A DNA stretch of 64,000 bases from Bacteroidaceae bacterium (GTDB lineage Bacteria; Bacteroidota; Bacteroidia; Bacteroidales; Bacteroidaceae): contig JAFXEF010000010.1 in assembly GCA_017520935.1 (NCBI GenBank), positions 27,803 through 91,802 on the forward strand, written 5' to 3'. Of this stretch, positions 53,854 to 63,816 are shown in pieces; the stretch's first letter is position 1, and the number at the start of each line of letters is the position of its first letter. The notes below the pieces were generated by a model, which did no database searches, was not told the DNA's origin, and saw only the letters and a program-made list of their open reading frames with translations. Both the position numbers and the translations under genes were made by a program.

Positions 53854-53879
53854 CACCTTGAAACATAACGTTGAAAGAA

Positions 53880-55607
53880 ATGAACGTATTGGAACTTAGT
53901 GAACAAGAGATTATCAGACGCAACAGTCTGACTGAATTGCGTGCCATGGGTGTTGAGCCCTATCCTGCCGCAGAGTATGTGACCAACGCTTTTTCTACCG
54001 ATATAAAAGAGGAGTTCAAGGACGAGGACGAGCCTCGCCAAGTATCTATTGCCGGTCGTCTGATGAGTCGCCGCGTGATGGGCAAGGCTTCGTTCGTGGA
54101 GTTGCAGGACTCTAAGGGTCGTATCCAGGTGTATATTACCCGCGATGACATCTGCCCCGAGGAGAACAAGGATATGTACAATGTCGTGTTCAAACGCCTG
54201 CTCGATATCGGTGATTTTATCGGCATCGAGGGAGTGGTATTCCGCACTCAGATGGGCGAAATCAGCGTACATGCCCACAAACTCACTGTATTGTCAAAGA
54301 GCATCCGCCCACTTCCTATAGTGAAGTACAAGGATGGCGTGGCTTACGACAAGTTCGATGACCCCGAGCTACGTTACCGCCAGCGCTACGTCGACCTCGT
54401 GGTGAACGATGGTGTGAAGGATATCTTCATCAAGCGTAACAAGGTATACACTTCTATGCGCGAGTTCTTCAACTCACGTGGATATATGGAGGTGGAGACT
54501 CCCGTATTGCAGTCTATCCCTGGTGGAGCGGCAGCACGCCCCTTCATCACTCACCATAATGCATTGGATATTCCCTTGTACTTGCGTATTGCCAACGAAC
54601 TCTACCTGAAGCGCCTTATCGTAGGTGGCTTTGAGGGAGTGTATGAGTTCTCCAAGAACTTCCGCAACGAGGGTATGGATCGTACCCACAACCCCGAGTT
54701 CACCTGTATGGAGATTTACGTCTCTTACAAGGACTATAATTGGATGATGGCATTCACCGAGCAGATGCTTGAGAAGATTTGTCTCGACGTGAACGGTACT
54801 ACCGAAGTGCAGGTGGGCGACAATGTCATCAGCTTCAAGGCTCCCTTTGCACGCCGCACCATGACAGAGGCTATCAAGGAGTTCACCGGAGTGGACATTA
54901 CTGGTATGGATGAGGCTCAGTTGCGTGCCGTATGCAAGGAACTGGGTGTAGAGACCGATGAGACTATGGGTAAGGGTAAACTCATTGACGAGATCTTCGG
55001 CGAGAAGTGCGAGGGCAACTACATACAGCCAACCTTCATCACCGATTATCCCATCGAGATGTCTCCCCTCTGCAAGCGCCACCGCGAGAACCCCGAGCTC
55101 ACCGAGCGTTTCGAACTCATGGTCAACGGTAAGGAGCTGTGCAACGCCTATAGCGAGCTCAACGACCCCATCGACCAGCTGGAACGCTTCCAGGAGCAGT
55201 TGCGCCTGAGCGAGAAGGGCGATGATGAGGCTATGTTTATTGACAATGACTTCGTGCGTGCCCTCGAGTACGGTATGCCACCCACCTCGGGTATGGGTAT
55301 CGGTATGGATCGTCTCGTAATGCTCATGACGGGTCAGCAAACTATTCAGGAGGTGCTCTTCTTCCCGCAGATGCGTCCAGAGAAGAAGGCTCCGAAGGAT
55401 CCCGCAGCCAAGTACGTGGAGATAGGTGTTCCCGAAGAATGGGTGCCTCTGATTCAAAAGGCAGGCTATAAACTTGTAGCCGACATGCAGGGCATCAACC
55501 CCCAGAAGGTACACATGGATATCTGTGGCGTAAACAAGAAGTATAAGCTCGACCTCAAGAATCCTACCGTGGATGAGGTGGTAGCTTGGATTGAAAAAAT
55601 TGGATAA
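53880..55607 (+). CDS. lysS: Lysyl-tRNA synthetase, class II
   Basis: The 575-residue synthetase has an OB-fold anticodon domain (about 50-145; [20 protein letters not shown]) and the class II core. Motif 2 is [17 protein letters not shown] (about 260-276) and motif 3 is [18 protein letters not shown] (about 475-492). RYRQRYVDL is the class IIb mark. About 70 extra C-terminal residues follow motif 3 ([20 protein letters not shown]), a Bacteroidetes-type extension. The ATG at 53880 gives [10 protein letters not shown]. The gpsA start overlaps its stop (TAATG). Confidence 0.96.
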   Translation: MNVLELSEQEIIRRNSLTELRAMGVEPYPAAEYVTNAFSTDIKEEFKDEDEPRQVSIAGRLMSRRVMGKASFVELQDSKGRIQVYITRDDICPEENKDMYNVVFKRLLDIGDFIGIEGVVFRTQMGEISVHAHKLTVLSKSIRPLPIVKYKDGVAYDKFDDPELRYRQRYVDLVVNDGVKDIFIKRNKVYTSMREFFNSRGYMEVETPVLQSIPGGAAARPFITHHNALDIPLYLRIANELYLKRLIVGGFEGVYEFSKNFRNEGMDRTHNPEFTCMEIYVSYKDYNWMMAFTEQMLEKICLDVNGTTEVQVGDNVISFKAPFARRTMTEAIKEFTGVDITGMDEAQLRAVCKELGVETDETMGKGKLIDEIFGEKCEGNYIQPTFITDYPIEMSPLCKRHRENPELTERFELMVNGKELCNAYSELNDPIDQLERFQEQLRLSEKGDDEAMFIDNDFVRALEYGMPPTSGMGIGMDRLVMLMTGQQTIQEVLFFPQMRPEKKAPKDPAAKYVEIGVPEEWVPLIQKAGYKLVADMQGINPQKVHMDICGVNKKYKLDLKNPTVDEVVAWIEKIG

Positions 55608-56605
55608 TGAGTTTTCCCCAAGGTAAAGTCGCAATTATGGGTGGTGGCAGTTGGGCAACTGCCATTGCCAAGATGATTCTCAACAACGAGGACTCTATCA
55701 ACTGGTACATGCGCCGTGACGATCGCATTGCGGATTTCAAGCGCACGGGACACAACCCTGGCTATTTGTCGTCAGTACATTTTGACGTGAACCGTATTAA
55801 TTTCTCGTCAGACATTAATCAAGTAATCAAAGATAGCGATGTTTTGGTGTTCGTCACTCCGTCGCCCTACCTTAAGTCACACCTCAAGAAGGTGAAGACC
55901 AAGCTGCACGACAAGTTTGTGGTGACTGCCATCAAGGGTATCGTGCCTGAGGAGAATATGCTTGTGTCAGACTATTTCCACAAGGAATTCCACGTGCCGT
56001 ACGATAGCATCGCTGTCATTGCAGGTCCGTGTCATGCAGAGGAAATCGCACTTGAGCGCCTGTCGTACCTCACTGTTGGATGCAGTGACCGCAACAACGC
56101 GCTCAGCTTTGCGCAGAAACTTAACAGTTCCTACGTAAAGACCACTGTGAGCGACGATGTTACGGGTATTGAGTACAGTTCCGTGTTGAAGAATGTATAT
56201 GCCATTGCAGCAGGTATTTGCAGCGGTTTGAAATATGGTGACAACTTCCAGGCTGTGCTCATGAGCAATGCTCTGGTGGAGATGTCGCGCTTCATTGACT
56301 TCGTGCATCCGCTCAAGCGTGTAGTAAGCGAGTCGGTATACATGGGCGACCTCTTGGTGACAGGCTATTCGAACTTTAGCCGCAACCGTGTGTTTGGCTC
56401 TATGATTGGCAAGGGCTACTCCGTGAAGAGCGCACAGCTCGAGATGGAAATGGTGGCCGAAGGCTACTACGGTACCAAGTGCATCAAGGAGATTAACCGC
56501 AAATACCACGTCAACATGCCTATCCTTGATGCCGTGTACAACATCCTCTACGAGCGCATCTCGCCCGTGATTGAAATCAAACTGCTCACGGATTCGATAA
56601 GATAA
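55607..56605 (+). CDS. gpsA: NAD(P)-dependent glycerol-3-phosphate dehydrogenase
   Basis: The 332-residue enzyme reduces dihydroxyacetone phosphate to sn-glycerol 3-phosphate for phospholipid synthesis. The Rossmann motif is VAIMGGGSWATAIAKM (5-20). Further blocks are VFVTPSPYL, VTAIKGI, AGPCHAEEI, EYSSVLKNVYAIAAGI with the catalytic Lys, and GYSNFSRNRVFGSMIGKG. The start overlaps the lysS stop; pgi follows after 21 bp. Confidence 0.96.
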   Translation: MSFPQGKVAIMGGGSWATAIAKMILNNEDSINWYMRRDDRIADFKRTGHNPGYLSSVHFDVNRINFSSDINQVIKDSDVLVFVTPSPYLKSHLKKVKTKLHDKFVVTAIKGIVPEENMLVSDYFHKEFHVPYDSIAVIAGPCHAEEIALERLSYLTVGCSDRNNALSFAQKLNSSYVKTTVSDDVTGIEYSSVLKNVYAIAAGICSGLKYGDNFQAVLMSNALVEMSRFIDFVHPLKRVVSESVYMGDLLVTGYSNFSRNRVFGSMIGKGYSVKSAQLEMEMVAEGYYGTKCIKEINRKYHVNMPILDAVYNILYERISPVIEIKLLTDSIR

Positions 56606-56626
56606 TAATATAATAAAATAAATAAG

Positions 56627-57970
56627 ATGAAAAATATTGCATTGAACATTGATAAGACCGCAGGTTTTATCGCTGAAGGTGCCGTAAAGGCATACGCACC
56701 CCAGGTGCAGGAAGCATTGGAAATGCTCGAGAAGGGCACTGGTCTCGGTAACGACTTTTTGGGCTGGCTTCACCTCCCCTCAAGCATCACTGAGGAGCAC
56801 TTGAACGATATTCAAGAGACCGCAAACACTTTACGTGAACTGTGCGACGTAGTCGTAGTAGCCGGTATCGGTGGTAGCTACCTTGGTGCACGTGCCGTGA
56901 TTGAGGCGCTCAGTAACAACTTCCACAGCTACCTCAAGAGCGACAGTCCCTCCATCATCTATGCAGGCCACAACATCAGTGAGGATTACCTGTTTGAGCT
57001 CACCGAGTTCCTCAAGGACAAGAAGTTTGGTGTCATCAACATCTCTAAGTCTGGTACCACTACCGAGACTGCTCTCGCCTTCCGTCTGCTCAAGAAGCAG
57101 TGCGAGGACCAACGCGGTATCGACGTTGCCCGTAAGGTTATCGTGGCTGTTACCGATGCCAAGCGTGGTGCTGCTCGCACTACGGCCGACAACGAAGGCT
57201 ACAAGAGCTTCATCATCCCCGACAATGTGGGTGGCCGCTTCTCTGTGCTCACTCCCGTAGGCTTGCTGCCTATCGCCATTGCCGGATACGACATCAAGGC
57301 GCTCGTGAAGGGTGCGGCCGATATGGAGGCTGCTACAGCTCCCGAGGTACCCTTCGAGGAGAACATCGCTGCCGTATACGCTGCTACCCGCAACGCCCTC
57401 TATGCCGATGGTAAGAAGATTGAGATTCTCGTCAACTACCAGCCCAAGCTGCACTACGTGTCAGAGTGGTGGAAGCAACTCTACGGTGAGTCTGAGGGTA
57501 AGGATGGCAAGGGTATCTTCCCCGCATCGGTAGACTTCTCTACCGATCTGCACTCTATGGGTCAATGGATCCAGCAGGGCGAGCGCACCATCTTCGAGAC
57601 CGTCATCTCTGTAGAGAACACCAAGTACAGCCTTATCGTGCCTGCTGATGAGAAGAACCTTGACGGACTCAACTTCCTCGCTGGTAAGCATGTGGATGAG
57701 GTGAACAAGATGGCCGAGCTCGGTACACTCCTCGCACATGTCGATGGTGGTGTTCCCAATCTCCGCATCGTTATGCCTATGCTTGACGAGTACTACATCG
57801 GTCAGCTGCTCTACTTCTTCGAGAAGGGTTGCGGCATCAGTGGCTATGTACTTGGCGTGAACCCCTTCAACCAGCCCGGTGTAGAGGACTACAAGCGCAA
57901 TATGTTTGCCCTCCTCGGCAAGCCTGGCTACGAAGAGGAGTCAAAGGCTATTCAGGCACGTTTGGGATAA
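56627..57970 (+). CDS. pgi: Glucose-6-phosphate isomerase
   Basis: The 447-residue enzyme interconverts glucose 6-phosphate and fructose 6-phosphate. It has the short bacterial form: [18 protein letters not shown] (about 76-93), [33 protein letters not shown] (about 203-218), and [19 protein letters not shown] (about 410-428) with the catalytic region. It is third gene after lysS and gpsA and is followed by a HAD hydrolase. Confidence 0.96.
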   Translation: MKNIALNIDKTAGFIAEGAVKAYAPQVQEALEMLEKGTGLGNDFLGWLHLPSSITEEHLNDIQETANTLRELCDVVVVAGIGGSYLGARAVIEALSNNFHSYLKSDSPSIIYAGHNISEDYLFELTEFLKDKKFGVINISKSGTTTETALAFRLLKKQCEDQRGIDVARKVIVAVTDAKRGAARTTADNEGYKSFIIPDNVGGRFSVLTPVGLLPIAIAGYDIKALVKGAADMEAATAPEVPFEENIAAVYAATRNALYADGKKIEILVNYQPKLHYVSEWWKQLYGESEGKDGKGIFPASVDFSTDLHSMGQWIQQGERTIFETVISVENTKYSLIVPADEKNLDGLNFLAGKHVDEVNKMAELGTLLAHVDGGVPNLRIVMPMLDEYYIGQLLYFFEKGCGISGYVLGVNPFNQPGVEDYKRNMFALLGKPGYEEESKAIQARLG

Positions 57971-58023
57971 CAACTTGGAAGACCTGTACTTTTCTGGAAT
58001 GTCCAAGAATACTATAGCATAAC

Positions 58024-58740
58024 ATGCTACAACAATCTGTAACAGATACCACGAAGGCGCAAGGGTTTCCCCAGCGCCTTCGTGCCGTTCTCTTCGATAT
58101 GGACGGTGTGCTCTACGACTCCATGCCCTCGCATGCCAAGGCCTGGCACCGAGCCATGGCCCACTTCGGCTACGACCTCCCCGAGCAGGAGGCCTACATG
58201 CACGAGGGGCGCACGGGAGCATCGACAATCAATATCGTGAGCCGTCGCCAGCGTGGAGTGGAGGAGAGCGAAGAGCGCATACAGGAGATCTATCGCGTCA
58301 AATCGCAGTTCTTCAATGAGTATCCGCCTGCCGAGCCTATGCCCGGAGCATTGGAGCTGTTGCGCAAGTTGCAGGCACAGGGGCTCAAGATTCTCATTGT
58401 CACCGGCTCGGGACAGACCTCTCTGCTCGACCGGCTCAACCACCACTTTCCCGGTGTCTTCTGTCGTGAACTGATGGTCACCGCCTTCGATGTCAAGCAC
58501 GGCAAGCCCGACCCCGAGCCCTATCTCATGGGCTTGCAGAAGGGTGGCCTCTGTGCCGAGGAGTGTGTCGTGGTGGAGAATGCTCCGCTCGGCGTACGTG
58601 CCGCCAAGGCAGCCGGTATCTTCACCGTCGCCGTGAATACGGGTCCTCTACCTGACAGTGCCCTTGCCGATGAAGGGGCCGACCTCCTGTTTCCCTCCAT
58701 GCAGGCACTATGTGATGCATGGGAGGAGCTATTCCTTTAG
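58024..58740 (+). CDS. HAD hydrolase, beta-phosphoglucomutase-like
   Basis: The 238-residue HAD IA protein has motif I AVLFDMDGVLYDSMPSH (about 20-36), motif II ILIVTGSGQTS, motif III HGKPDPEPYLMG with Lys, and motif IV CVVVENAPLGVRAAKAAGI (about 181-199). An alpha-helical cap with ARTG-like EGRTGASTINIV follows motif I. This is the sugar-phosphate phosphatase / beta-PGM-like group. It follows pgi after 53 bp and may act on a sugar phosphate. A strong terminator follows. Confidence 0.9.
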   Translation: MLQQSVTDTTKAQGFPQRLRAVLFDMDGVLYDSMPSHAKAWHRAMAHFGYDLPEQEAYMHEGRTGASTINIVSRRQRGVEESEERIQEIYRVKSQFFNEYPPAEPMPGALELLRKLQAQGLKILIVTGSGQTSLLDRLNHHFPGVFCRELMVTAFDVKHGKPDPEPYLMGLQKGGLCAEECVVVENAPLGVRAAKAAGIFTVAVNTGPLPDSALADEGADLLFPSMQALCDAWEELFL

Positions 58741-58758
58741 AATCGAGTTTTCTTCTAA

Positions 58759-58798
58759 GACACCCCCGCAGGATATCCTGCGGGGGTGTCTTTTTTTT
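58759..58798 (+). terminator. Very strong intrinsic terminator
   Basis: Positions 58759-58790 are a perfect 32-bp palindrome with a GC-rich core (CACCCCCGCAGG), followed by eight Ts. It ends the lysS-gpsA-pgi-HAD run. Confidence 0.97.
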
Positions 58799-58937
58799 GA
58801 AGTATTCTCCTTGTTACATCATAAGGCAGTCATCCTGCATGGGAACACCTTGTGAGAATGCATAAAAAACAGTTAAGAAGTTTTATATCTGAGAAAAAAG
58901 CCGTTACTTTGCGGTCAAATAAAAAAACTTATAAGGC

Positions 58938-60242
58938 ATGAGAAGATTTACCCTACTGACAACCACCTTGCTATGTGCAGCCGCTCTTATGGCTCAATCT
59001 ACCACTCCCATCATCCGCTCTGGTTCCGAGGAGTATTATGAGTATGGCTCTGACGGCTGGATCAAGATGATTACTTTGCAGAAAACGTATGACACCAACG
59101 GCTATCTGTATCAGCAGATAAAGACGGAAGACGGCAACAGCGAACGCCGTACCTATACACATGACTTAGACGGGAAGCAGACAAGCGTTGTCATCGAATA
59201 CGACCCGGAGGGGTGGGGCGAGTACCAACCTTCAGAGAAGACTACCGATGTCTACGACCCCATCGCCAAGGAGTTCAATGTAGAACATGTCAAATATATC
59301 TGGGATCAGGTGGAGCAGGATTGGGTGATGACCGACGGTAGCAACTTCCGTGATGTGGAGCGCAATGCTGAAGGTAACATTACCTCCATCATCATCAAGT
59401 CGTACTTCACGCATGTGGCAGCCATCGTGCCGCACACGAAGATACTCGTCACCTACAATGCCGAGGGCAAGGCCGACAGCTATTCCATACAGTCGGCTTC
59501 AGACCACGATGCCAAGACGGGGGTTACCACTTGGGGCCGTGCCACCATGTACAAAAATATCCAGTGGCAAGATACCGACGGGCAGCTCTATCAGGATGTG
59601 AATACGATGTTCATCGGACCCAACCGCATGAAGTACGCCGAGCTCTACAAAGGAAGTGTCCATGCCGGCACGTTGACAGTTATGTACGAGGAGGGGAAGC
59701 CCGACTTTGAGGCGGTAATCGAATATACTGTAGGTACCAAGAAGAAGGAGATACACACCTATGTGTCGCTTGATGATAACGGTAGCTACCGCGAGCAGTT
59801 TGTGACACATGACGATAGCGACGAGAATGGCGAAATTACCGAAAAGGAAATCTCTACCGAGTATGCAGAGCGCATATGCGACGAGCATGGCAACGAACTC
59901 TCCTTCGAATTCTACTACGATGGCGAACTGGGAGCTGGCAATCGCTCTACTTATACGTATGATATCGATGGTAACCTCACGGAACAGATTGGTGAGAGTT
60001 GGACACCTACGTATAATAGTAAAGGTGAACTCATCTCAGGCGAGTATACCTATAGACATCGTATTGTATACGACAACTATCACAATGTAAATACCTCGGT
60101 GAAGCCCGTCTGGCAAAATAGCGATACTCCCGTGCAAGTATACAATCTGCACGGTGTGCTCGTTGCAAATGCCACGGACAAACTGCCAGAGGGCATCTAC
60201 GTGGTGCGCCAAGGCAACAAAACCTTTAAGCTGAAGCGTTGA
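58938..60242 (+). CDS. Secreted protein with YD-like repeats and type IX-like tail
   Basis: The 434-residue product has a signal peptide (LLTTTLLCAAALMAQS). The mature chain has many short beta-hairpin units of the form Y-x(2-3)-G, such as YDTNGYLYQQI, THDLDGKQTSVVIEYD, YNAEGKADSYSI and YDIDGNLTEQI. These resemble RHS/YD-type repeats but are shorter and irregular. The tail VQVYNLHGVLVANAT, LPEGIYVVRQGNKTFKLKR (19 residues) matches type IX sorting tails. It is probably surface-exposed; function unknown. A TTACTTTG near -7-like element lies at 58904-58911. Confidence 0.78.
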   Translation: MRRFTLLTTTLLCAAALMAQSTTPIIRSGSEEYYEYGSDGWIKMITLQKTYDTNGYLYQQIKTEDGNSERRTYTHDLDGKQTSVVIEYDPEGWGEYQPSEKTTDVYDPIAKEFNVEHVKYIWDQVEQDWVMTDGSNFRDVERNAEGNITSIIIKSYFTHVAAIVPHTKILVTYNAEGKADSYSIQSASDHDAKTGVTTWGRATMYKNIQWQDTDGQLYQDVNTMFIGPNRMKYAELYKGSVHAGTLTVMYEEGKPDFEAVIEYTVGTKKKEIHTYVSLDDNGSYREQFVTHDDSDENGEITEKEISTEYAERICDEHGNELSFEFYYDGELGAGNRSTYTYDIDGNLTEQIGESWTPTYNSKGELISGEYTYRHRIVYDNYHNVNTSVKPVWQNSDTPVQVYNLHGVLVANATDKLPEGIYVVRQGNKTFKLKR

Positions 60243-60255
60243 TTAGCAAGCGCAT

Positions 60256-63243
60256 TCACTTCTCTACCACACCTATCCCGTGTAGTCCGTCCATTTTGAT
60301 GGTGAAGGGGATGTCGCTGTGAACGTGGCGTACCAGAGCGCTCTCCCACGTAGCGGGCAGGGTGTCGAGTGTGGCGCGGTCGAAGCACTCGCGCGAGGTG
60401 CTTCCATCAATAGTAAGGTAGCCCACCCCGAAGGAGGTGAGGTTCTGAAAGAAGTGGGTGCCTTGCGACGGTTCTATGTGGCGCCCGTCAGCACTGACCT
60501 CAGCGATAAGGCGCACGGCCGAGATGTCCGCCCACTCAACAGGTACGCCCAAGGCGATATCCGAACTACCCCAACGTCCCTCGCCCACAAGGATATAGCC
60601 TCGGCTCTCGGCTGCAAAGGTGCGATTGAGTTCGCGTATCTCCGCTGCAATAGCCTGATTGGCGGCCATGCCGAAGGCACCCTCCTTGAGATAAATAATG
60701 TCGTGCACGTCGGTAACGATGCCATTACCGAGCGAGCGTGACGAGTAGAGCAGCAGGTTCTCCCTGGGGATGGCAGTGAGATCCTCGTCGATGCATTCAC
60801 GGGCGCTCACGATGGGACGTATTTGGAGGGGATAGAAGATGCCTTTTAATTGAGGACTTTTCTCTGACCGTTGTCCGTTGACTGCTGGCTGAAAGCGAAC
60901 GGCAAACTCTACCTCTACGGGACGGCGCATCTCGTTGGCACCATACTGTAGCACGAGCTGTACAATTTTTGCTAAAGGGAAGGCTTCGTGGCGTAGGACA
61001 CCAGCAAAGGTGATGAGCTTACGACCACGCATGTAGGGTGTGTCGTATATCATGTCATCGTCACGCACGTAGGTGGAGCCTACCCAGTCAAGAGTGCCGT
61101 CGGCATCGGCTTGGCGAACGGGAAGGCGCACAAGGTCGAACGACTCATCGGTCGACACAGGCCGGTCGGCAGCTTCGAGGTCGAGCGCGAGGAAGGTGGT
61201 CTGCGTCTCTTTGAGTGCCAGTTGGGTATCGCTCGTCTGCAGTGCATGGTCGGGATATACGGGCGATATACGCAGCGACTTACCACCGTCGACGATATGC
61301 TTGCCCAGCCCGAGGGCGAGGCTCACCACACCCTCATCGGCCGTTTCCTCCCCTACGGGGTAGTAGTTGATAGAGCGTGCCACACCCGAGCAGTGAGGAT
61401 AGAAGTGTGTGCCATGCCTGTCGCCAACCACCTCTTGCAGGATAATGGCCATTTTTTCTTGATCGATGACGTTGGAAGTGGCGCTCATATAGGCTTTGGA
61501 ACCGCTGTAGTAAACCGAAGCATATACACCCTTGATGGCCGAGGCAATGTGCAGAGCCATGGCGCGGCTGTCGGCACGGTCGGGTATCATGTAGGTGGCA
61601 TACACACCGGCATAGGGCTGGTAGTGCGAGTCTTCGAGGAGCGATGAAGAGCGCACAGCCACGGGACCTCCCACCACCTCACAGAAGGTCTGTATATCGT
61701 CAATCAATTCCTCGGGTAGCGGTGTGGCGAGGAAGGCTTGTAGGATAGTCTCGTCCGAGGCATCGGAGAGTGCCACCTGATAGAGGCCACCCTTCTCCAT
61801 AAAGCGGTCGAAGATATCGGTGCACAGCACCAAGGTCTTGGGTATGCGCACCTCCACATCGGGCAACGACTCGAATACGGCATGCTTCTTCAGTATATGA
61901 TCTATGAAGGCTATACCGCGCCCCTTACCCCCGAGCGAGCCTTCGCCGATGCGGGCAAAGTGTGAGAAACGGTCGAAGCGGCCACGCAGGTACTCGGCTA
62001 CCACACCACGGTTCTTCATCTTACGGTAGCGGACAATGGCATCGAAGATAACTTGACGATGCCCTAATACATTGTCGTACTCGTCCTGCGTGATGCGCTT
62101 GAGGAATTCCGACAGAGGAAACATGGCGCGTGAGCATAGCCAGCGCGATATGTGGTTGCGTGCCGTATGATACACGAAAGAGTCCTCGGGGATGCTGAAG
62201 ATGTTGTCCTGCAACTCGCGTAGATTGTGTACGCGCACCACCTCGGCTCCTGTACCGGGGTCGCGGAACACAAGGTCTCCGAATCCGAAGTGCTGTTCTA
62301 TGCGGTCGCGCAGGTCGATGTTCATCTTCTTGGAGTTCTTGTCTACAAATCCTGCGCCCACCTCGGTAGCCCACCTCCGGTTGTCGGCTTCACTCGACTG
62401 CATGATAAGCGGTAGGAACTCGTCGCAGGCGCGTATGCCACGCATCAGCTTCACGCCAGCCTCGGCATCCTTCGGGGCACCCTCATGCATGGGAAAGCGC
62501 ACGTCAGAGATGACACCCAGCGTATTGCCCGGATAGGTGTTATAGAGCGCCCATGCCTCCTCATAGGTACGTGCCAATACGATTTTGGGACGCCCGCGCA
62601 TGCGGAGTGTGGCCTGATGGGCGTTGAGAGCCTCGGTGGCAAAGGCACGGCTCTGCTCCAACACATACTTGTAGAGGTTGGGCAACACCGAGGAGTAGAA
62701 GCGTATGGAGTCCTCTACGAGCAGTATCATCTGCACACCGCCCTCGCGGATGTCATGGTCAAGGTTCATCTTGTCCTCCATGAGCTTGATGATGGAGAGC
62801 AGCAACTCGGTATTTCCCAGCCAACAGAACACGTACTCGAAGAGGCTGAGGTCTTGCCGCTCCATGTAGCGTGTGATACCGTGCGAGAAGGGGGTGAGCA
62901 CCACGAGCGGCGTGTCGGGGAACTGCTCCTTGATGGCGCGTCCGATGTCGAAGGCATCGGAGTTGTCCGTGCCGGGCATGCAAATGACCAGCTCGAAGCG
63001 CATCTGCTCCAGCACCTGCGTCGCTTCCTCCTGCGTACTCACCTGTGTGAAGCGTGGCGGGTAACGCAAGCCCAAACGGGTGTATTCCTCGAAGATCTTT
63101 TCGTCGATGCGCCCATCGTCTTCGAGCATGAAGGCATCGTAGGGGTTGGCCACCAATAGAACGTTGAATACGCGCCGTGTCATCAGGTTCACGAATGAGG
63201 TATCCTTCAGGAAAGGGTTGAATAGTGCAAGATGCTTTTCCAT
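60256..63243 (-). CDS. Pseudo-receiver / receiver / PPDK-N ATP-grasp fusion protein
   Basis: The 995-residue cytosolic protein has an N-terminal receiver-like domain (about 22-155) that lacks the phospho-Asp (FELVICMPG where Asp is expected). A second receiver (about 171-310) is complete: acidic pair E177-D178 in LLVEDS, Asp247 in VISDVRFP, Ser283/284 and Lys302. A PEP-synthase/PPDK-type ATP-binding domain follows, with GEGSLGGKGRG (433-443) and PVAVRSSSLLED (527-538). No phosphohistidine swivel domain or PEP barrel was found; the C-terminus (EGRWGSSDIALG, GTHFFQNLTSFGVGYLTI) is different. The start MEKHLALFNP is chosen because an upstream in-frame start covers the promoter. Annotation pipelines call such proteins 'PEP synthase'; catalysis of that reaction seems unlikely. 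Confidence 0.85.
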   Translation of the reverse strand: MEKHLALFNPFLKDTSFVNLMTRRVFNVLLVANPYDAFMLEDDGRIDEKIFEEYTRLGLRYPPRFTQVSTQEEATQVLEQMRFELVICMPGTDNSDAFDIGRAIKEQFPDTPLVVLTPFSHGITRYMERQDLSLFEYVFCWLGNTELLLSIIKLMEDKMNLDHDIREGGVQMILLVEDSIRFYSSVLPNLYKYVLEQSRAFATEALNAHQATLRMRGRPKIVLARTYEEAWALYNTYPGNTLGVISDVRFPMHEGAPKDAEAGVKLMRGIRACDEFLPLIMQSSEADNRRWATEVGAGFVDKNSKKMNIDLRDRIEQHFGFGDLVFRDPGTGAEVVRVHNLRELQDNIFSIPEDSFVYHTARNHISRWLCSRAMFPLSEFLKRITQDEYDNVLGHRQVIFDAIVRYRKMKNRGVVAEYLRGRFDRFSHFARIGEGSLGGKGRGIAFIDHILKKHAVFESLPDVEVRIPKTLVLCTDIFDRFMEKGGLYQVALSDASDETILQAFLATPLPEELIDDIQTFCEVVGGPVAVRSSSLLEDSHYQPYAGVYATYMIPDRADSRAMALHIASAIKGVYASVYYSGSKAYMSATSNVIDQEKMAIILQEVVGDRHGTHFYPHCSGVARSINYYPVGEETADEGVVSLALGLGKHIVDGGKSLRISPVYPDHALQTSDTQLALKETQTTFLALDLEAADRPVSTDESFDLVRLPVRQADADGTLDWVGSTYVRDDDMIYDTPYMRGRKLITFAGVLRHEAFPLAKIVQLVLQYGANEMRRPVEVEFAVRFQPAVNGQRSEKSPQLKGIFYPLQIRPIVSARECIDEDLTAIPRENLLLYSSRSLGNGIVTDVHDIIYLKEGAFGMAANQAIAAEIRELNRTFAAESRGYILVGEGRWGSSDIALGVPVEWADISAVRLIAEVSADGRHIEPSQGTHFFQNLTSFGVGYLTIDGSTSRECFDRATLDTLPATWESALVRHVHSDIPFTIKMDGLHGIGVVEK

Positions 63244-63277
63244 GTGACTCCGTAAACTATGAATTGTTGTCAGACTA

Positions 63278-63309
63278 CAAAGATACGGATAAACGAGCGA
63301 GAAAAACAA
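63278..63309 (-). promoter_or_regulatory. Promoter of the receiver/PPDK-N gene
   Basis: On the minus strand ATTG (63306-63309), 20-nt spacer, TATCTTTG (63278-63285), 34 nt before the start codon. Confidence 0.75.
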
Positions 63310-63334
63310 TGTTCGCTTTGTTTTTTTCACAGCG

Positions 63335-63783
63335 CCGACGCGGAATAAGCGTCGGTTGTGACGTAGGAACCTTTAGGTTTCCCGAGGAGTGCTGCTTGCA
63401 GCCTAAAAGTATCTTCTTGGTGCAACAGGATCGTTGGACTCAGACGATCCCTCTATGCTGATGAATGAAGCCTCTGCACCTACCAGTGCAGTAACATGTT
63501 TTGATACTGTAGTGTCTCAGAAGGTAGGTTGTGTGGCTGTAAAGAACCATGGTTCTGAAAAGAACTACAGGAACCATCGTGGCGGCAATTTGGCATATTA
63601 GAAAAGTTTTTCTGCAACAAATGATGAGGGCTCATCATAATGTCCTATGCGTAGATGGCACTCGACGAGGCCCGCGAGTTCCGTCCTACGGTCATTTTCC
63701 CCAAACCGGGAAATAAGATTTGAATTCTGGATAAGGTAAACGAACAGAGGGCGTGTCAAAAAAATGATGCGCCCTCTGTTTTG
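63335..63783 (+). ncRNA. Candidate structured RNA region (stem-loop rich, no convincing gene)
   Basis: Successive possible stems: CCGACGC/GCGTCGG (63335-63355), GGAACC/GGTTTCC, GCTGC/GCAGC (63390-63401), GGATCGT/ACGATCC (about 63428-63450), CTGCAC/GTGCAG, GAACCATGGTTC, ATGATGAG/CTCATCAT (about 63625-63642). A terminator-like hairpin closes the region. No clear promoter was found on the plus strand. A 46-codon frame at 63461-63601 is open but not recognised. The call is tentative; it could also be a decayed gene. Confidence 0.35.
63744..63783 (+). terminator. Terminator-like hairpin in the right-end gene-free region
   Basis: ACAGAGGGCG and CGCCCTCTGT pair perfectly (10 bp) around a 16-nt A-rich loop, followed by TTTTGTAT. 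Confidence 0.75.
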
Positions 63784-63816
63784 TATATCTCCTGAAAAGG
63801 GACGGACAAACTGTAT

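Noticed and set aside
54474..55634. 386-codon minus-strand frame opposite lysS
   Set aside because: lysS is unmistakable; the opposite frame is Leu/His-rich antisense.
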